Of a DNA stretch of 64,000 bases, positions 52,490 to 62,371 are shown one piece after another. The notes under the pieces are model-generated. The model was not told where the DNA came from and made no database searches. It was given only the letters and a program-made list of their open reading frames with translations. A program made the position numbers and the translations under genes. The DNA comes from Billgrantia desiderata. GTDB lineage: Bacteria > Pseudomonadota > Gammaproteobacteria > Pseudomonadales > Halomonadaceae. Location: positions 62,001 to 126,000 of the forward strand of contig JAAQTN010000009.1 of the NCBI GenBank assembly GCA_011742915.1, read 5' to 3'. How positions within the stretch are numbered: the first letter of the stretch is position 1; the number at the start of each line of letters is the position of its first letter.

Positions 52490-53338
52490 TCAGTCGGTGA
52501 AGGTGCCGTTGCGGTAATCGCGCAGGGCCTGTTCGATCTCTTGGGCGCTGTTCATCACGAACGGGCCGTAATGCGCGATCGGCTCGCGGTGTGGCGTGCC
52601 CGCCAGCAGCAGGCACTGGGCGCCCGTCGGGCTGGCAAGCACCAGCGACTCCCCGGGGCTCAATCTGGCCAGCTGGCCTGCGGCCACACTCTCCCCCTCG
52701 ATCTGCAGAGCGCCTTCGAAAACATAGACGGCCAGCGTCTCGCTCGGCGCCGTAAGCGTGAGTTGCCCATCGGCTTCGAGTCGGACATGGGCCACACCGC
52801 CACTTCCCGCGAGCGCGTCCAGGGGGCCTGACACGCTCTCGCCTTCCGGTGTCGACCAACTGCCACCGAGAGCAATCAGCTCTGCCTTCTCATTCTTCAG
52901 ACGCGGCATTTCGTCGCTACGCACGTCGCGATAGCGCGCCGCACTCATCTTCTCCTGCGCCGGAAGGTTGAGCCACAGCTGAAACCCATGCAGCCCCTGG
53001 CTGTCGGTGAGCGGCATTTCCGAGTGCACGATGCCGCGCCCGGTGTGCATCCACTGCGCATCGCCGGCCTGGATGGTGCTGCTGTGCCCCAGGTGATCTT
53101 CGTGAGTGATACCGCCATGCACGATATAGGTCAGCGTCTGAATGCCGCGGTGCGGATGCGGCGGGAAGCCGCCGATGTAGTCGTCGGGGCGGTCGGAGCC
53201 GAGTTCGTCGAGCATCAGGAAAGGGTCGAGCTCACCGTCGAAACAGTGGATACGCTGGATGTGGACCCCGTCGCCATCTTGGCTGGGGTGGCTGTGAAAC
53301 AGGCGCTCGATGCGCCGGGAGCTGGGGCTGGTGGCCAT
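52490..53338 (-). CDS. Pirin-family bicupin protein
   Basis: A 282-residue bicupin of the pirin family: HIQRIHCFDGELDPFLMLDELG at the start, metal ligands in FPPHPHRGIQTLTYIVHGG (His-x-His) with Glu-His later (THEDHLGHSSTIQAGDAQWMHTGRGIVHSE), and the pirin C-terminal cupin. Some members have quercetin dioxygenase activity or act as redox sensors; physiological role is unclear. It is divergent from a LysR gene 99 bases away, a common pirin-LysR arrangement that suggests control by that regulator. Confidence 0.92.
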   Translation of the reverse strand: MATSPSSRRIERLFHSHPSQDGDGVHIQRIHCFDGELDPFLMLDELGSDRPDDYIGGFPPHPHRGIQTLTYIVHGGITHEDHLGHSSTIQAGDAQWMHTGRGIVHSEMPLTDSQGLHGFQLWLNLPAQEKMSAARYRDVRSDEMPRLKNEKAELIALGGSWSTPEGESVSGPLDALAGSGGVAHVRLEADGQLTLTAPSETLAVYVFEGALQIEGESVAAGQLARLSPGESLVLASPTGAQCLLLAGTPHREPIAHYGPFVMNSAQEIEQALRDYRNGTFTD

Positions 53339-53437
53339 GACTGGCGATCTCCAATGATGGATATGACTGGTATTTTAGGCCGTTTTTTTCGAAGATTAAT
53401 CGCAACGTTTCGCACTTTTCATTCGAGGAAGTCGAAT

Positions 53438-54337
53438 ATGTCTCGCGTCACCCTGGCTCAGTGGCAGATGCTCGCGGCGGTGGTCGATCACGGCGGCTTC
53501 GCTCGTGCCGCCGAGGTGGTCCACAAGAGCCCCTCCACGCTCAATCATGCCGTGCACAAGCTGGAGCAGCAGCTCGGCGTCAAGGTGCTGGAGCCCATGG
53601 GACGACAGGTGCGGCTGACCGATGCGGGGGAGCTGCTGCTACGCCGGGCGCGCCAACTGATCGAGAGCGCCGAAGCACTGGAGGACGTGGCCGGCCGGCT
53701 CTCCGAAGGCCTCGAGGCCGAAGTGGTACTGTCGATCGATCAGATCTTTCCCAACGATGCGCTGGCGGTGGCGCTGAGCCGCTTTTCCGCCGCTTATCCC
53801 TATGTCCGTGTGCAGCTCCACGAAACGGTGCTCAACGGCGGCATCGAGATGCTCTACGACGGCCGTGCCGATATCGCCATATCGGGGCTGGCGGCCCAAG
53901 GGTTTCTCGGCGAGCCACTGGTCACCGTACGTTTCGTCGCGGTGGCTCATCACGATCATGAACTGCATGGGCTCGAGCGGCAGCTCGATCTGCGCGACCT
54001 GCAGCGGCATCGTCAGCTGGTGGTGCGTGACTCCGCGCTGCGCCAGTCGATGGATGCCGGCTGGCTCAAGGCCGAGCAGCGCTGGACGGTAAGTCACCTC
54101 GAAACCTCCATCGACATGGTGCGGCGTGGCCTGGGTTTTGCCTGGCTGCCCGAGACCCGCATCTACGCTGATCTGGAGAGTGGCGTGCTGCAGCCGCTGC
54201 CGCTTGCGGCCGGTGGCGTTCGCGAGGTGCCCATGCAGATGATCTTCCGCGACCGGGACCGGGCCGGCCCCGCAACCCGTGCCATGGCGCAGGCACTCAA
54301 GGAAGCCGTGGCCAGTGAATGTGCGAGCCGAATGTGA
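53438..54337 (+). CDS. LysR-family transcriptional regulator
   Basis: A 299-residue LysR regulator: winged helix MSRVTLAQWQMLAAVVDHGGFARAAEVVHKSPSTLNHAVHKLEQQLG and effector domain. GAGGAA precedes ATG 53438; the much longer frame from 52988 overlaps pirin and is not used. It is divergent from pirin and 98 bases upstream of the glutathionyl-hydroquinone reductase gene, so it may control both. Confidence 0.92.
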   Translation: MSRVTLAQWQMLAAVVDHGGFARAAEVVHKSPSTLNHAVHKLEQQLGVKVLEPMGRQVRLTDAGELLLRRARQLIESAEALEDVAGRLSEGLEAEVVLSIDQIFPNDALAVALSRFSAAYPYVRVQLHETVLNGGIEMLYDGRADIAISGLAAQGFLGEPLVTVRFVAVAHHDHELHGLERQLDLRDLQRHRQLVVRDSALRQSMDAGWLKAEQRWTVSHLETSIDMVRRGLGFAWLPETRIYADLESGVLQPLPLAAGGVREVPMQMIFRDRDRAGPATRAMAQALKEAVASECASRM

Positions 54338-54435
54338 CCGTTCGGAATTTTCGTTGCATGAAACGCAAAAACTGCGCTTGAGCGTAGGGCTGAGCGGTTT
54401 ACTCTGGCTAGCAAAATCTGTTTACGGAGAACGAT

Positions 54436-55440
54436 ATGGGCCTGCTGATCGACGGCAAGTGGCACGACCAGTGGTACGACACCAAGAAACACGGCGGCGA
54501 GTTCGTGCGCGAATCCGCCAAGCTGCGCGACTGGGTCACGCGTGACGGCAGTCCTGGCCCCGAAGGCCAGCGTGCCGTGCCGGCCGAGGCGGGGCGCTTT
54601 CACCTCTATGTCTCGCTGGCCTGCCCTTGGGCGCATCGCACCCTGATCATGCGCAAGCTCAAGGGGCTGGACGACCTGATCGGAGTTTCCTGGGTCAGCC
54701 CGCTGATGCTCGACCAGGGCTGGACCTATCACGAGGACGAAGGCGCCAGCGGCGATCCGGTCAACGGCGTCGACTATCATCGCGAACTCTACACGCTGAC
54801 CGATTCCCGCTATACCGGCCGGGTCACGGTGCCGGTGCTGTGGGACAAGCACGAGCGGCGCATCGTCAACAACGAGTCGGCCGAGCTGGTGCGGATGTTC
54901 AACGATGCCTGCGATGACCTGACCGGCAACCGTCTCGACTTCTATCCCCTCGACCTGCGCGAGACCATCGATGCGATCAACGATGACGTCTACGACCACA
55001 TCAACAACGGGGTCTACAAGTCGGGCTTCGCCACTGAGCAGGCGGTCTACGAGAAGCACGTCACGGCCCTGTTCGAGGCGCTCGACCGGGTCGAAAGACG
55101 GCTGACCGAGCACCGTTATCTGGCCGGGGAGTGGCTCACTGAGGCCGACATCCGCCTGTTCACCACCCTGGTACGTTTCGATGCGGTCTACTATGGCCAC
55201 TTCAAGTGCAACTTCCGCCGCATCGAGGACTACCCCAGCCTCTCGAACTACCTGCGTGAGCTGTACCAGTGGCCGGGCGTGGCCGAGACGGTGAGCCTGG
55301 AGCACATCAAGCGCCACTACTATTACAGTCACGACACCATCAATCCGACCCGCATCGTGCCCAAGGGGCCGCTGCTCGACTTCGACCGGCCCCACGACCG
55401 CGAGCGGTTGCCGGGGCAGGGCATTCGCGAGAAGGCTTAA
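54436..55440 (+). CDS. yqjG: Glutathionyl-hydroquinone reductase
   Basis: A 334-residue Xi-class glutathione transferase that reduces glutathionyl-hydroquinones. It follows the E. coli YqjG pattern over its whole length: [16 protein letters not shown] at the start, [20 protein letters not shown] with catalytic Cys63, [22 protein letters not shown], and [11 protein letters not shown]. It overlaps the convergent yaiI gene by 4 bases. With pirin and LysR nearby, a role in quinone or aromatic detoxification is reasonable. Confidence 0.94.
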   Translation: MGLLIDGKWHDQWYDTKKHGGEFVRESAKLRDWVTRDGSPGPEGQRAVPAEAGRFHLYVSLACPWAHRTLIMRKLKGLDDLIGVSWVSPLMLDQGWTYHEDEGASGDPVNGVDYHRELYTLTDSRYTGRVTVPVLWDKHERRIVNNESAELVRMFNDACDDLTGNRLDFYPLDLRETIDAINDDVYDHINNGVYKSGFATEQAVYEKHVTALFEALDRVERRLTEHRYLAGEWLTEADIRLFTTLVRFDAVYYGHFKCNFRRIEDYPSLSNYLRELYQWPGVAETVSLEHIKRHYYYSHDTINPTRIVPKGPLLDFDRPHDRERLPGQGIREKA

Positions 55441-55886
55441 CGGTTCTTGGCCAGCCAGCGGTCCAGGGCGTTGGCGAACTCGCGCCGGTCGGTGTCCGAA
55501 TAGCCTTTCGGTCCGCCGGTGTGTTCGCCGCTGGAGCGCATCGTTTCCATGAAATCGCGCAGCTGTACCTTGGCGCGAATGTTGTTCTTGTCGAGCATCT
55601 CGCCGCGGGTGGTCATCACCGCGGCGCCCTTGTCGATGGCCTCCATGGCCAGCGGCAGGTCGGAGCTGATCAGCAGGTCCCCTGCGGCGAGGCGCGCCAC
55701 GATCTCGTTGTCGGCAGCGTCGAAGCCATGGCTCACCGACAGCGACTTCACCCACTTCGAGGGCGGCAGCGGGATCGAGTGGTTGGCCACGAACCAGGTG
55801 GACGTGGTGGTGCGCTCGGCGGCGCGAACGATGATCTCGCGCGCTACCTTGGGGCAGGCATCGGCATCGACCCAAAGCGTGGGCAT
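55437..55886 (-). CDS. yaiI: YaiI/YqxD family (DUF188) protein
   Basis: A 149-residue protein of the PIN-like DUF188 family: [24 protein letters not shown] at the start, [35 protein letters not shown] in the middle and [25 protein letters not shown]. The conserved Asp residues ([19 protein letters not shown]) resemble the acidic cluster of PIN nucleases, but no activity is established. GAGGAGCC precedes ATG 55886. Confidence 0.92.
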   Translation of the reverse strand: MPTLWVDADACPKVAREIIVRAAERTTTSTWFVANHSIPLPPSKWVKSLSVSHGFDAADNEIVARLAAGDLLISSDLPLAMEAIDKGAAVMTTRGEMLDKNNIRAKVQLRDFMETMRSSGEHTGGPKGYSDTDRREFANALDRWLAKNR

Positions 55887-56325
55887 GCGGCAGGGCTCCT
55901 CGAAGTCAAATGAAGGTTCTGTGTGAGCGCAGCGTTGAAAGTACTGGTCAGGAAACCAGTCTTGATGTTAGCATGCGCGCTCCTCGCATGTGCTGACCCC
56001 GCCATCATGACGATTCGCTCCGAGCGCCACGCGTTCGAGAGGCAATCACCGAGACCGACAGCAACTGCTGCAACGTCCGAGATGTGAAGATGGAGCGCTA
56101 CAGGATGCCGCCAACCGGGCGACATCGGCGCAAAAAGGTCGCCACAGCGGTTCCCGCCCTCTGGCGCGAACCGGATGCCAGGTGCGACCGGCGTCCCACG
56201 ATAACGTGATCCGCCCTGTCCAGGCCGTATCGGGCCGTGATGACAGAGCCACCGACCTGCCAAGAGCGGTCGGGGATGCCTCAATGTGATTTGCCGGCGA
56301 GTGCCGGCCTACCAAGGTGTGATTG
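55887..56325. other. Intergenic/leader region of the DEAD-box helicase gene
   Basis: No gene is apparent. Most of these 439 bases are probably promoter and a long untranslated leader of the helicase gene, as is common for cold-shock helicases; several short GC-rich inverted repeats are present but no known riboswitch or cold-shock element was recognised. AAGGTG (56314-56319) is the helicase ribosome site. Confidence 0.4.
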
Positions 56326-58038
56326 ATGACCTCGACTTCTGTCGCCTCGCCGAGCTTCGGCGATCTTGCTCTGCTGCCTGCCGTTCTCGCCGCTGTCGAA
56401 ACACTGGGTTACGAAACTCCTTCACCGATTCAAACACAGACCATTCCGGCCCTGCTGGAAGGTCGTGACATGCTGGGCCAGGCGCAGACCGGTACCGGCA
56501 AGACGGCAGCCTTTGCGCTGCCGCTGCTGTCGCGGCTCGAGCTGACTCGCCGCGAGCCCCAGGTGCTGGTGCTGGCACCGACCCGGGAGCTGGCCCAGCA
56601 GGTGGCCGTCTCCTTCACCAAGTACGGCCAGAACCTGCAGGGTCTGGAAGTGGCCACCCTGTGCGGTGGTCAGGAATATCGTGAACAGCTGGGCGCGCTG
56701 AAGCGCGGTGCCCAGGTGGTCGTGGGTACGCCGGGCCGGGTGATCGATCACCTCGACCGCGGCAGCCTCAAGCTCGACGGTCTCTCCGCCCTGGTGCTGG
56801 ACGAAGCCGACGAGATGCTGCGCATGGGCTTCATCGACGACGTCAAGCGCGTGGTCGCCGATACCCCCAAGGACGCTCAGCGGGTGTTCTTCTCCGCCAC
56901 CCTGCCGGCCGAGATCGAGCGCATCGTCAACCGCTACCTGGTCGATCCGGTCAAGGTCGCCATCGAGTCGCGCACCACCACTGGTGAGAATATCGAGCAG
57001 CGCCTGGTACGCGTCGACGGCGGTGCCAAGCTGGAAGCGCTGGCGCGTATCCTCGAGGTCGAAGAGGTAGATGCCGCCATCGTCTTCGTGCGCACCCGTG
57101 CTGCCTGCACCACGCTGATGGAGCAGCTCTCCGCCCGCGGCGTGAACGTGGCCAGCCTCTCCGGCGACCTGGATCAGAGCCTGCGCGAGCGCACCATTCA
57201 ACGCCTCAAGCGCGGCAAGGTCGACGTGCTGATCGCTACCGACGTGGCTGCCCGCGGCCTCGACGTGCCGCGTATCACCCACGTCTTCAACTATGACCTG
57301 CCCCAGGACAGCGAAGCCTATACCCACCGTATCGGTCGTACCGGCCGGGCAGGGCGTACCGGCATATCGATCACCTTCGTCGGCTTCCGTGAAGGCCGCA
57401 AGGTGGGCTGGATCGAGCAGGCCACCGGCCAGCGCATGACCGAAATGGATGTGCCCGACGAGGCCGCGATTCGCGCCCATCGCGACGAGGTGTTCCATCA
57501 GCGTGTCATCGGCATGCTGACCGCCGGTGCCGACGAGCAGCGCGCGCTGGTCGAGCGGCTGGTGGCGGAAGGTCACGATCCGATCGAGCTGGCCTGCGCC
57601 TTTGCCGCTCTGGCACGTGCCGACGAGGCCCCCATCGGTCGCCTGCAGGCGCCGCGCAAGGAAAGGGCCGAGCGGGGTGAGCGTGCCCCGCGCGACGGCA
57701 AGCCGCCGCGTCGCGACCGTGGCCCGAGCGAGGGCATGACCCGTTATCGCGTCGCCGTCGGTCACAAGGACGGCGTCAAGCCGGGCCAACTGGTCGGCGC
57801 CCTGGCCAACGAGGGGGGGATCGAAGGTTCGCGGATCGGTCGTATCGACATTCGCAACGCCTTCTCGGTGGTGGAACTGCCGAGTTCGCTGCCGCCCAGC
57901 ATCCTGGCCAAGATGGCCCGCGCCCGCGTCGCCGGCCGTGCGCTGGAGATCAGCGAAGACAGCGGTGCCCCCGAGCGTGCCCCGCGCCGTCGCCGTGAAG
58001 ACGGCGATGCACCGGTGCGTCGTCGCACCAGCGCTTGA
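56326..58038 (+). CDS. DEAD-box ATP-dependent RNA helicase
   Basis: A 570-residue RNA helicase that unwinds structured RNA, as in cold adaptation and ribosome assembly. Motifs in order: Q motif (PSPIQTQTIPALLEGRDMLG), motif I AQTGTGKT, motif Ib TPGR, motif II DEAD in VLDEADEML, motif III SAT, motif V DVAARGLDVP and motif VI HRIGRTGRAGR. After a basic linker (about 440-475, RKERAERGERAPRDGK) is a DbpA-type RNA-binding domain (about 478-550). Overall it is like DeaD/CsdA. ATG 56326 follows AAGGTG; the TTG just before it is less likely. Confidence 0.93.
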   Translation: MTSTSVASPSFGDLALLPAVLAAVETLGYETPSPIQTQTIPALLEGRDMLGQAQTGTGKTAAFALPLLSRLELTRREPQVLVLAPTRELAQQVAVSFTKYGQNLQGLEVATLCGGQEYREQLGALKRGAQVVVGTPGRVIDHLDRGSLKLDGLSALVLDEADEMLRMGFIDDVKRVVADTPKDAQRVFFSATLPAEIERIVNRYLVDPVKVAIESRTTTGENIEQRLVRVDGGAKLEALARILEVEEVDAAIVFVRTRAACTTLMEQLSARGVNVASLSGDLDQSLRERTIQRLKRGKVDVLIATDVAARGLDVPRITHVFNYDLPQDSEAYTHRIGRTGRAGRTGISITFVGFREGRKVGWIEQATGQRMTEMDVPDEAAIRAHRDEVFHQRVIGMLTAGADEQRALVERLVAEGHDPIELACAFAALARADEAPIGRLQAPRKERAERGERAPRDGKPPRRDRGPSEGMTRYRVAVGHKDGVKPGQLVGALANEGGIEGSRIGRIDIRNAFSVVELPSSLPPSILAKMARARVAGRALEISEDSGAPERAPRRRREDGDAPVRRRTSA

Positions 58039-58077
58039 TCGCACCCTCGGCCGCTACGGCGGCTGAGACGCACGACA

Positions 58078-58107
58078 CCCAGGCCGGGTACCGGCCTGGG
58101 TTTTTTT
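58078..58107 (+). terminator. Strong terminator after the helicase gene
   Basis: CCCAGGCCGG (58078-58087) and CCGGCCTGGG (58091-58100), loop GTA, followed by seven T. Confidence 0.95.
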
Positions 58108-58159
58108 ATGCTCAGACCAAGCGATCACGGCCATGGTGCGCGCGGCGTCGGCCGGCCGC

Positions 58160-59146
58160 TCAGAGCGCTTTCACTACGGTGGCACGCCTGGCTGACTCGA
58201 AGCGCAGCGGATTGCGTAGTGGCCTGCCAAATTCGGGAAGGCTGATCTCGAAGCGGTCGCCGTCCCGGGTCTGGATGCCGTCGGCGAAACTCAGCGTGGC
58301 GGTGCCGAAGAAGTGCACGTGGACGTCGCCGGGGCGCCGAAAGTTTGGGTATTTGAAGTGGTGATGCTCCAGGTTGGCCAGGCTGTGGGCCATGTTGGCC
58401 TCGCCGGTGAGGAAGGGCTTCTCCCACACGGTCTCGTTGCCGCGCACGACGCGGCTGGTGCCTTCCAGGTGCGTTGGCAGCTCGCCGACCAGCAGCTCGG
58501 GGCCGAAGCTGCAGGCGCGCAGCTTGGAGTGGGCCAGCCACAGGTAGTTGAAGCGCTCGGTGACGTGATCGGAGAACTCGTTGCCCAGCGCGTAGCCCAC
58601 CCGCCAGGGCTGGCCGTCGTCGTCGATCACGTAGAGCCCGGCAAGCTCCGGCTCCTCGCCGGCATCCTCGGCGAAGTACGGCACGGGAATCGCGGCCTCC
58701 GGGGCGACGACACAGCCGCCGTCGCCCTTGTAGAACCACTCCGACTGGGCGCCGGTCTCGCCGGGGGCGGGCTTGCCCCCTTCCACACCGAGCTTGAACA
58801 TGCGCATCGAATCGGTCAGGGCTGCGTCATCGACCTGAGCCTTGGCATGCATGGCATCGCGGGTATCGGCGCTGCCCAGGTGAGTGAGGCCGGTGCCGGT
58901 GACCAGGCAGTGCGCCGGGTCGGGGTGGGTCAATGGCGGCAGCAGGCGCTTTTCCTCGATCAGCTGAGGATAGTCGAGGCGGGTGTCGGTGAGCGCCGCC
59001 TCGACGGCTGCCGCCAGCGACTGCCCCGCGGTGAGGGCGCGGCGGGCGAGGGTGTAGGTATCGGCATCGAGCAGGCGAACCACCCGGTCGCTTTCGACCC
59101 GGGCGGCATGGACCCGGCCCCGATGCTCGCATTGAATCAGACGCAT
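58160..59146 (-). CDS. araD1: AraD1/GguC-type fumarylacetoacetate-hydrolase-fold sugar acid dehydratase
   Basis: A 328-residue FAH-fold protein of the GguC/AraD1 branch, expected to remove water from 2-keto-3-deoxy-L-arabonate in the oxidative L-arabinose route. It has the FAH metal site context in TGTGLTHLGSADTRDAM, EWFYKGDGG, GYALGNEFSDHVTERFNYLWLAHSKL and SFGPELLVGELP. AGGAGA precedes ATG 59146; the frame to 59260 is not used. It is divergent from the Gfo/Idh/MocA dehydrogenase gene, which with the araFGH importer and LysR gene makes one arabinose locus. Confidence 0.85.
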   Translation of the reverse strand: MRLIQCEHRGRVHAARVESDRVVRLLDADTYTLARRALTAGQSLAAAVEAALTDTRLDYPQLIEEKRLLPPLTHPDPAHCLVTGTGLTHLGSADTRDAMHAKAQVDDAALTDSMRMFKLGVEGGKPAPGETGAQSEWFYKGDGGCVVAPEAAIPVPYFAEDAGEEPELAGLYVIDDDGQPWRVGYALGNEFSDHVTERFNYLWLAHSKLRACSFGPELLVGELPTHLEGTSRVVRGNETVWEKPFLTGEANMAHSLANLEHHHFKYPNFRRPGDVHVHFFGTATLSFADGIQTRDGDRFEISLPEFGRPLRNPLRFESARRATVVKAL

Positions 59147-59203
59147 GGTGCAGCTCTCCTGGGGGTGTCGCCTCGATGGCTGGCCAAGGGTAGGCAAGGA
59201 TTG

Positions 59204-59234
59204 TATGTTCAACATATAAATTCCAATGTTCAAT
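59204..59234. promoter_or_regulatory. Candidate operator: two ATGTTCAA sites 21 bases apart
   Basis: TATGTTCAACATA (59204-59216) is a perfect palindrome around C59210. A second ATGTTCAA begins at 59226, exactly 21 bases (two helix turns) after the first. The pair lies between the divergent araD1 and sugar dehydrogenase genes in locally AT-rich DNA and is a good candidate binding site for the local regulator. Confidence 0.55.
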
Positions 59235-59305
59235 TTATACTTTCGTATCGCTATCTCCAATCGCGCTGACGCAAGGGAAGCGCAGAGCCAGTAGAAGGAG
59301 ACACC

Positions 59306-60232
59306 ATGACCGTCATCACACTAGGCCTGGTCGGGGCCGGCAAGATCGTCCGCGACCAGCATCTGCCGGCCCTGGCCGAGAGCCGCGACTTCCGCCTGCT
59401 GGCGACGGCGGACCCCCGCGCGCGCCTCGCGTCGATGCCCGGCTATGCCAGCCTGACGGAGATGCTCGAAGCGCATCCCGAGCTGGAGGCGGTGGCCATC
59501 TGCACGCCGACGCATCTGCGCTATTCGCAGGCGCGCATTGCCCTCGAGCGGGGCAGGAGCGTGCTGCTGGAGAAGCCGCCCGGCGCGACCCTGAGCGAGG
59601 TGGAGGAGCTGGTCGAGCTGGCCGAGCGTCATGGCGGCACCCTGTTTGCGGCCTGGCATTCGCGCTTCGCCCCGGCCGTGGCGGAGGCTCGCGACTGGCT
59701 GCGCGAGCGGCGCATTCAGCGGGTCGAGATCGACTGGCGTGAAGACGTGCGGGTGTGGCACCCGGGCCAGGCGTGGATCTGGGAGCCGGCCGGCATGGGG
59801 GTGTTCGACCCCGGCATCAATGCGCTGTCGATCGCCACCGCGATACTGCCGCGGGCCTTTTTCCTGCGCGATGCGCGGCTGTGGATCCCGAGCAACTGCC
59901 AGGCGCCCATCGCCGCGGCGCTGACCTTCAGCGACGCCGAGGGCACGCCCATCGTGGCCGATTTCGACTTCCGCCAGCCGAGCCCGCCGATCTGGAGCAT
60001 TCACGTGGAGACCGAGGCGGGGCGGCTCAGCCTGCTGCGGGGAGGCTGCCGGTTGGAGCTCGACGGCCGCTGCCTGCTCGACGCCGAGGAGCGCGAATAC
60101 CCGAATCTCTATGCCAGGTTCGCCGAACTGATCCGACAGCGACGCAGCGACGTCGATCTGGCGCCGCTGCGCCATGTGGCGGACGCCTGTCTCTCCGCCT
60201 GGCGCGAGCCGACCGAGCCCTTTATCGAGTGA
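59306..60232 (+). CDS. Gfo/Idh/MocA-family L-arabinose/D-galactose 1-dehydrogenase
   Basis: A 308-residue NAD(P)-dependent dehydrogenase oxidising the C1 of L-arabinose or D-galactose to the lactone, first step of the non-phosphorylating pathway. N-terminal Rossmann fold GLVGAGKIVRDQHLPAL; catalytic Lys in VLLEKPPGATLSE; C-terminal domain with GMGVFDPGINALSIATAILP. Length and the EKPPG motif match the Azospirillum-type L-arabinose 1-dehydrogenase. AAGGAGA precedes ATG 59306. Its stop meets the end of the LysR gene 2 bases away. Confidence 0.87.
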   Translation: MTVITLGLVGAGKIVRDQHLPALAESRDFRLLATADPRARLASMPGYASLTEMLEAHPELEAVAICTPTHLRYSQARIALERGRSVLLEKPPGATLSEVEELVELAERHGGTLFAAWHSRFAPAVAEARDWLRERRIQRVEIDWREDVRVWHPGQAWIWEPAGMGVFDPGINALSIATAILPRAFFLRDARLWIPSNCQAPIAAALTFSDAEGTPIVADFDFRQPSPPIWSIHVETEAGRLSLLRGGCRLELDGRCLLDAEEREYPNLYARFAELIRQRRSDVDLAPLRHVADACLSAWREPTEPFIE

Positions 60233-60233
60233 A

Positions 60234-61190
60234 CTACAGCAGACCCTGCTGGCGTTGGTGCCCGATCAGCTCCCGCAGCATGGTCATGAGGGTCGCCGCT
60301 CCCGGGGATAGGCGTCGACGCCGCAGGCTCACCAGGCCGAACGGCTGCACGCTGAGACGCTGATGGAACGGCAGGATGCGAAAGCGCGTCGGGGCGCACA
60401 GCAGATCGGCGACCTGACGCGTCATGGCCGTGATCGTATCCGAGCGGTCGATCAGGGCCAGCGCCACCAGGATGTCGGTGGTGTCGACGACCTGCGCCGG
60501 CGGTTCGACGGCGTGGTAGAGGAACAGCGCGTCGACCCGCTGGCGCATCAGCGCCCCCTGGGGCTGCAGCGCCCACGGATAGACGGCCATGGCCTCGAGC
60601 ATCAGCGGGTCGGCGCCCGTGAGCGGATGGCCCTCGCGGCAGACGAAGCAGATCTCCTCCTCGCCGATCTCCTCGAACACGAAGGGCTCGGACGAAAAGC
60701 CGGCCGGTATCCGCGTAATGGCAAAATCGAGCTCGCCCTCCAGCAGCCTCGGCACCAGCCGCTTGCTGACGTCGACCTCGACGCTGACCTTGAGCCTGGG
60801 ATGGCTGCGATGCACCCGCTCGATGGCGCTGGCCAGCAGCGTCACCGCCGGTGCCATCACGGTGCCGATGGCCACCTTGCCGGCATTGCCCTGGCACAGG
60901 GCGTTGAGCTCCTCACCGGCGTTGTGCAGCTCCGAGAGCATGGTCTGCGCGTGTCGGACCATCACTTCCCCGTACCAGTTCGGGTCGAGACCGCGGGGGT
61001 GCCGATCGAACAGCCTGATCCCCAACTGGGCTTCGACATCCCCCAGCAGCTTCGAGGCGGCGGGCTGGCTGATGCCCAGCTGTGCCGCCGCGCGATGCAG
61101 GTTGCGCTGCTCGTCGAGGGCGAGAAAGAGCTGGAGATGGCGCAACTTTAGTCGTGCCTGAAGGAACCAGTCGTCATCCAGGGGGCGCAT
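60234..61190 (-). CDS. LysR-family regulator of sugar use (GbpR-like)
   Basis: A 318-residue LysR protein: winged helix LRHLQLFLALDEQRNLHRAAAQLGISQPAASKLLGDVEAQLG and effector domain. LysR regulators next to sugar-binding-protein genes (GbpR in Agrobacterium and Azospirillum) control arabinose/galactose uptake, and this one is divergent from araF by 157 bases. The likely inducer is L-arabinose or D-galactose; an inverted repeat in the gap may be its site. Confidence 0.88.
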   Translation of the reverse strand: MRPLDDDWFLQARLKLRHLQLFLALDEQRNLHRAAAQLGISQPAASKLLGDVEAQLGIRLFDRHPRGLDPNWYGEVMVRHAQTMLSELHNAGEELNALCQGNAGKVAIGTVMAPAVTLLASAIERVHRSHPRLKVSVEVDVSKRLVPRLLEGELDFAITRIPAGFSSEPFVFEEIGEEEICFVCREGHPLTGADPLMLEAMAVYPWALQPQGALMRQRVDALFLYHAVEPPAQVVDTTDILVALALIDRSDTITAMTRQVADLLCAPTRFRILPFHQRLSVQPFGLVSLRRRRLSPGAATLMTMLRELIGHQRQQGLL

Positions 61191-61214
61191 GGTGACTCTC
61201 CGCTTCGCCTGTCG

Positions 61215-61252
61215 ATATCCATTTGTATATCGATTCTTCGCATGAAGGATAT
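61215..61252. promoter_or_regulatory. Candidate LysR operator in the araF upstream region
   Basis: ATATCC (61215-61220) and GGATAT (61247-61252) form an inverted repeat with 26 bases between, in AT-rich DNA between the divergent LysR and araF genes. The arrangement is plausible for a LysR tetramer but no match to a known site is claimed. Confidence 0.35.
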
Positions 61253-61347
61253 TGGTTGGTTATGTCAGGCCTGTCTACTGTAGCGGCTGTACCTGCGACA
61301 CCCCCGTCGCGGCAACAACAACAATCCTCCGCAGCAGGAGACGACAC

Positions 61348-62340
61348 ATGCCAATCACTACCACGCTTTCCCGACTGGCGCTGGGCGGCGCCCTGGCTCT
61401 GGCAACGCTGGGCGGCGCCCAGGCCCAGGACGACGTGCGCATCGGTTTCATCGTCAAGCAGCCCGAGCAGGCCTGGTTCATCAATGAGCAGCGGGCCGCC
61501 GCCGAACGCGGCGAGGAGCTCGGCTTCCGCGTGGTGCGCCTGGCCGGCAGAGATGGCCAGGAGGTGCTCAGCGCCATCGACAACCTCTACTCCCAAGGCG
61601 CTCAGGGCTTCGTCATCTGTCCGCCCGACGTACGCCTGGGGCCGGCCGTCATGAACCGCGCCAATCAGTACGGCATGAAGGTAATCACGGTCGACGATCA
61701 GTTCGTCGACGGCAGCGGCGAACCGCTCGAAGGCGTGCCTCACCTGGGCATGTCCGGCTACCAGATCGGCCGCCAGGTGGGCGAGGCGCTAGCCGCAGAG
61801 ATCGAGGCGCGCGGCTGGGATCCGCAGCAGGTCGCCGCGCTGCGCATCACCAACAACGAACTGCCCACCGCCCGGGAGCGTACCGACGGCGCCAGCGACG
61901 TGCTGCTCGAGTGGGGCTTCCCCGAGGCCAACATCTTCGATGCCCCGCAGCAGAGCACCGATACCAACAGCGCCTTCTCTGCCGCTTCGCCCGTGCTCTC
62001 CCAGCGCAGCGAGTTCGAGCACTGGATCATCTACGCCCTCAACGAGGAGAGCGTGCTGGGCGGTGTGCGTGCCACCGAGCAGTACGGCCTCGGCGCCACC
62101 GACGTGATCGGCGTGGGCATCAACGGTTCCGGGGCGGCCTTCGCCGAGTTCTCGCGCAGCAACCCGACCGGCTTTCACGGCACCGTGGCGGTGAGCTCCA
62201 CCCAGCACGGGCGCCAGACGGCGGAGAACCTCTATCGCTGGATCACCGAAGACGTGGAGCCGCCGGCCAACACCGAAACCACCGGTACTCTGATGACGCG
62301 CGACAACTGGCAGGACGTGCGCGCCGAACTCGGGCTGTGA
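61348..62340 (+). CDS. araF: L-arabinose ABC transporter periplasmic binding protein
   Basis: A 330-residue sugar-binding protein closely following AraF: signal peptide ([19 protein letters not shown]), mature start [18 protein letters not shown], then [58 protein letters not shown], and [15 protein letters not shown]. These are the positions of the sugar contacts in AraF. GCAGGAG stands before ATG 61348. It is the first gene of araF-araG-araH. D-galactose or D-fucose binding is also possible. Confidence 0.92.
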   Translation: MPITTTLSRLALGGALALATLGGAQAQDDVRIGFIVKQPEQAWFINEQRAAAERGEELGFRVVRLAGRDGQEVLSAIDNLYSQGAQGFVICPPDVRLGPAVMNRANQYGMKVITVDDQFVDGSGEPLEGVPHLGMSGYQIGRQVGEALAAEIEARGWDPQQVAALRITNNELPTARERTDGASDVLLEWGFPEANIFDAPQQSTDTNSAFSAASPVLSQRSEFEHWIIYALNEESVLGGVRATEQYGLGATDVIGVGINGSGAAFAEFSRSNPTGFHGTVAVSSTQHGRQTAENLYRWITEDVEPPANTETTGTLMTRDNWQDVRAELGL

Positions 62341-62371
62341 ACGTGACGGCCCATGCGAGCGGGAGAACGCC

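Noticed and set aside
52988-53437. N-terminal extension of the second LysR gene
   Set aside because: It is antisense to pirin; GAGGAA and the typical LysR start are at 53438.
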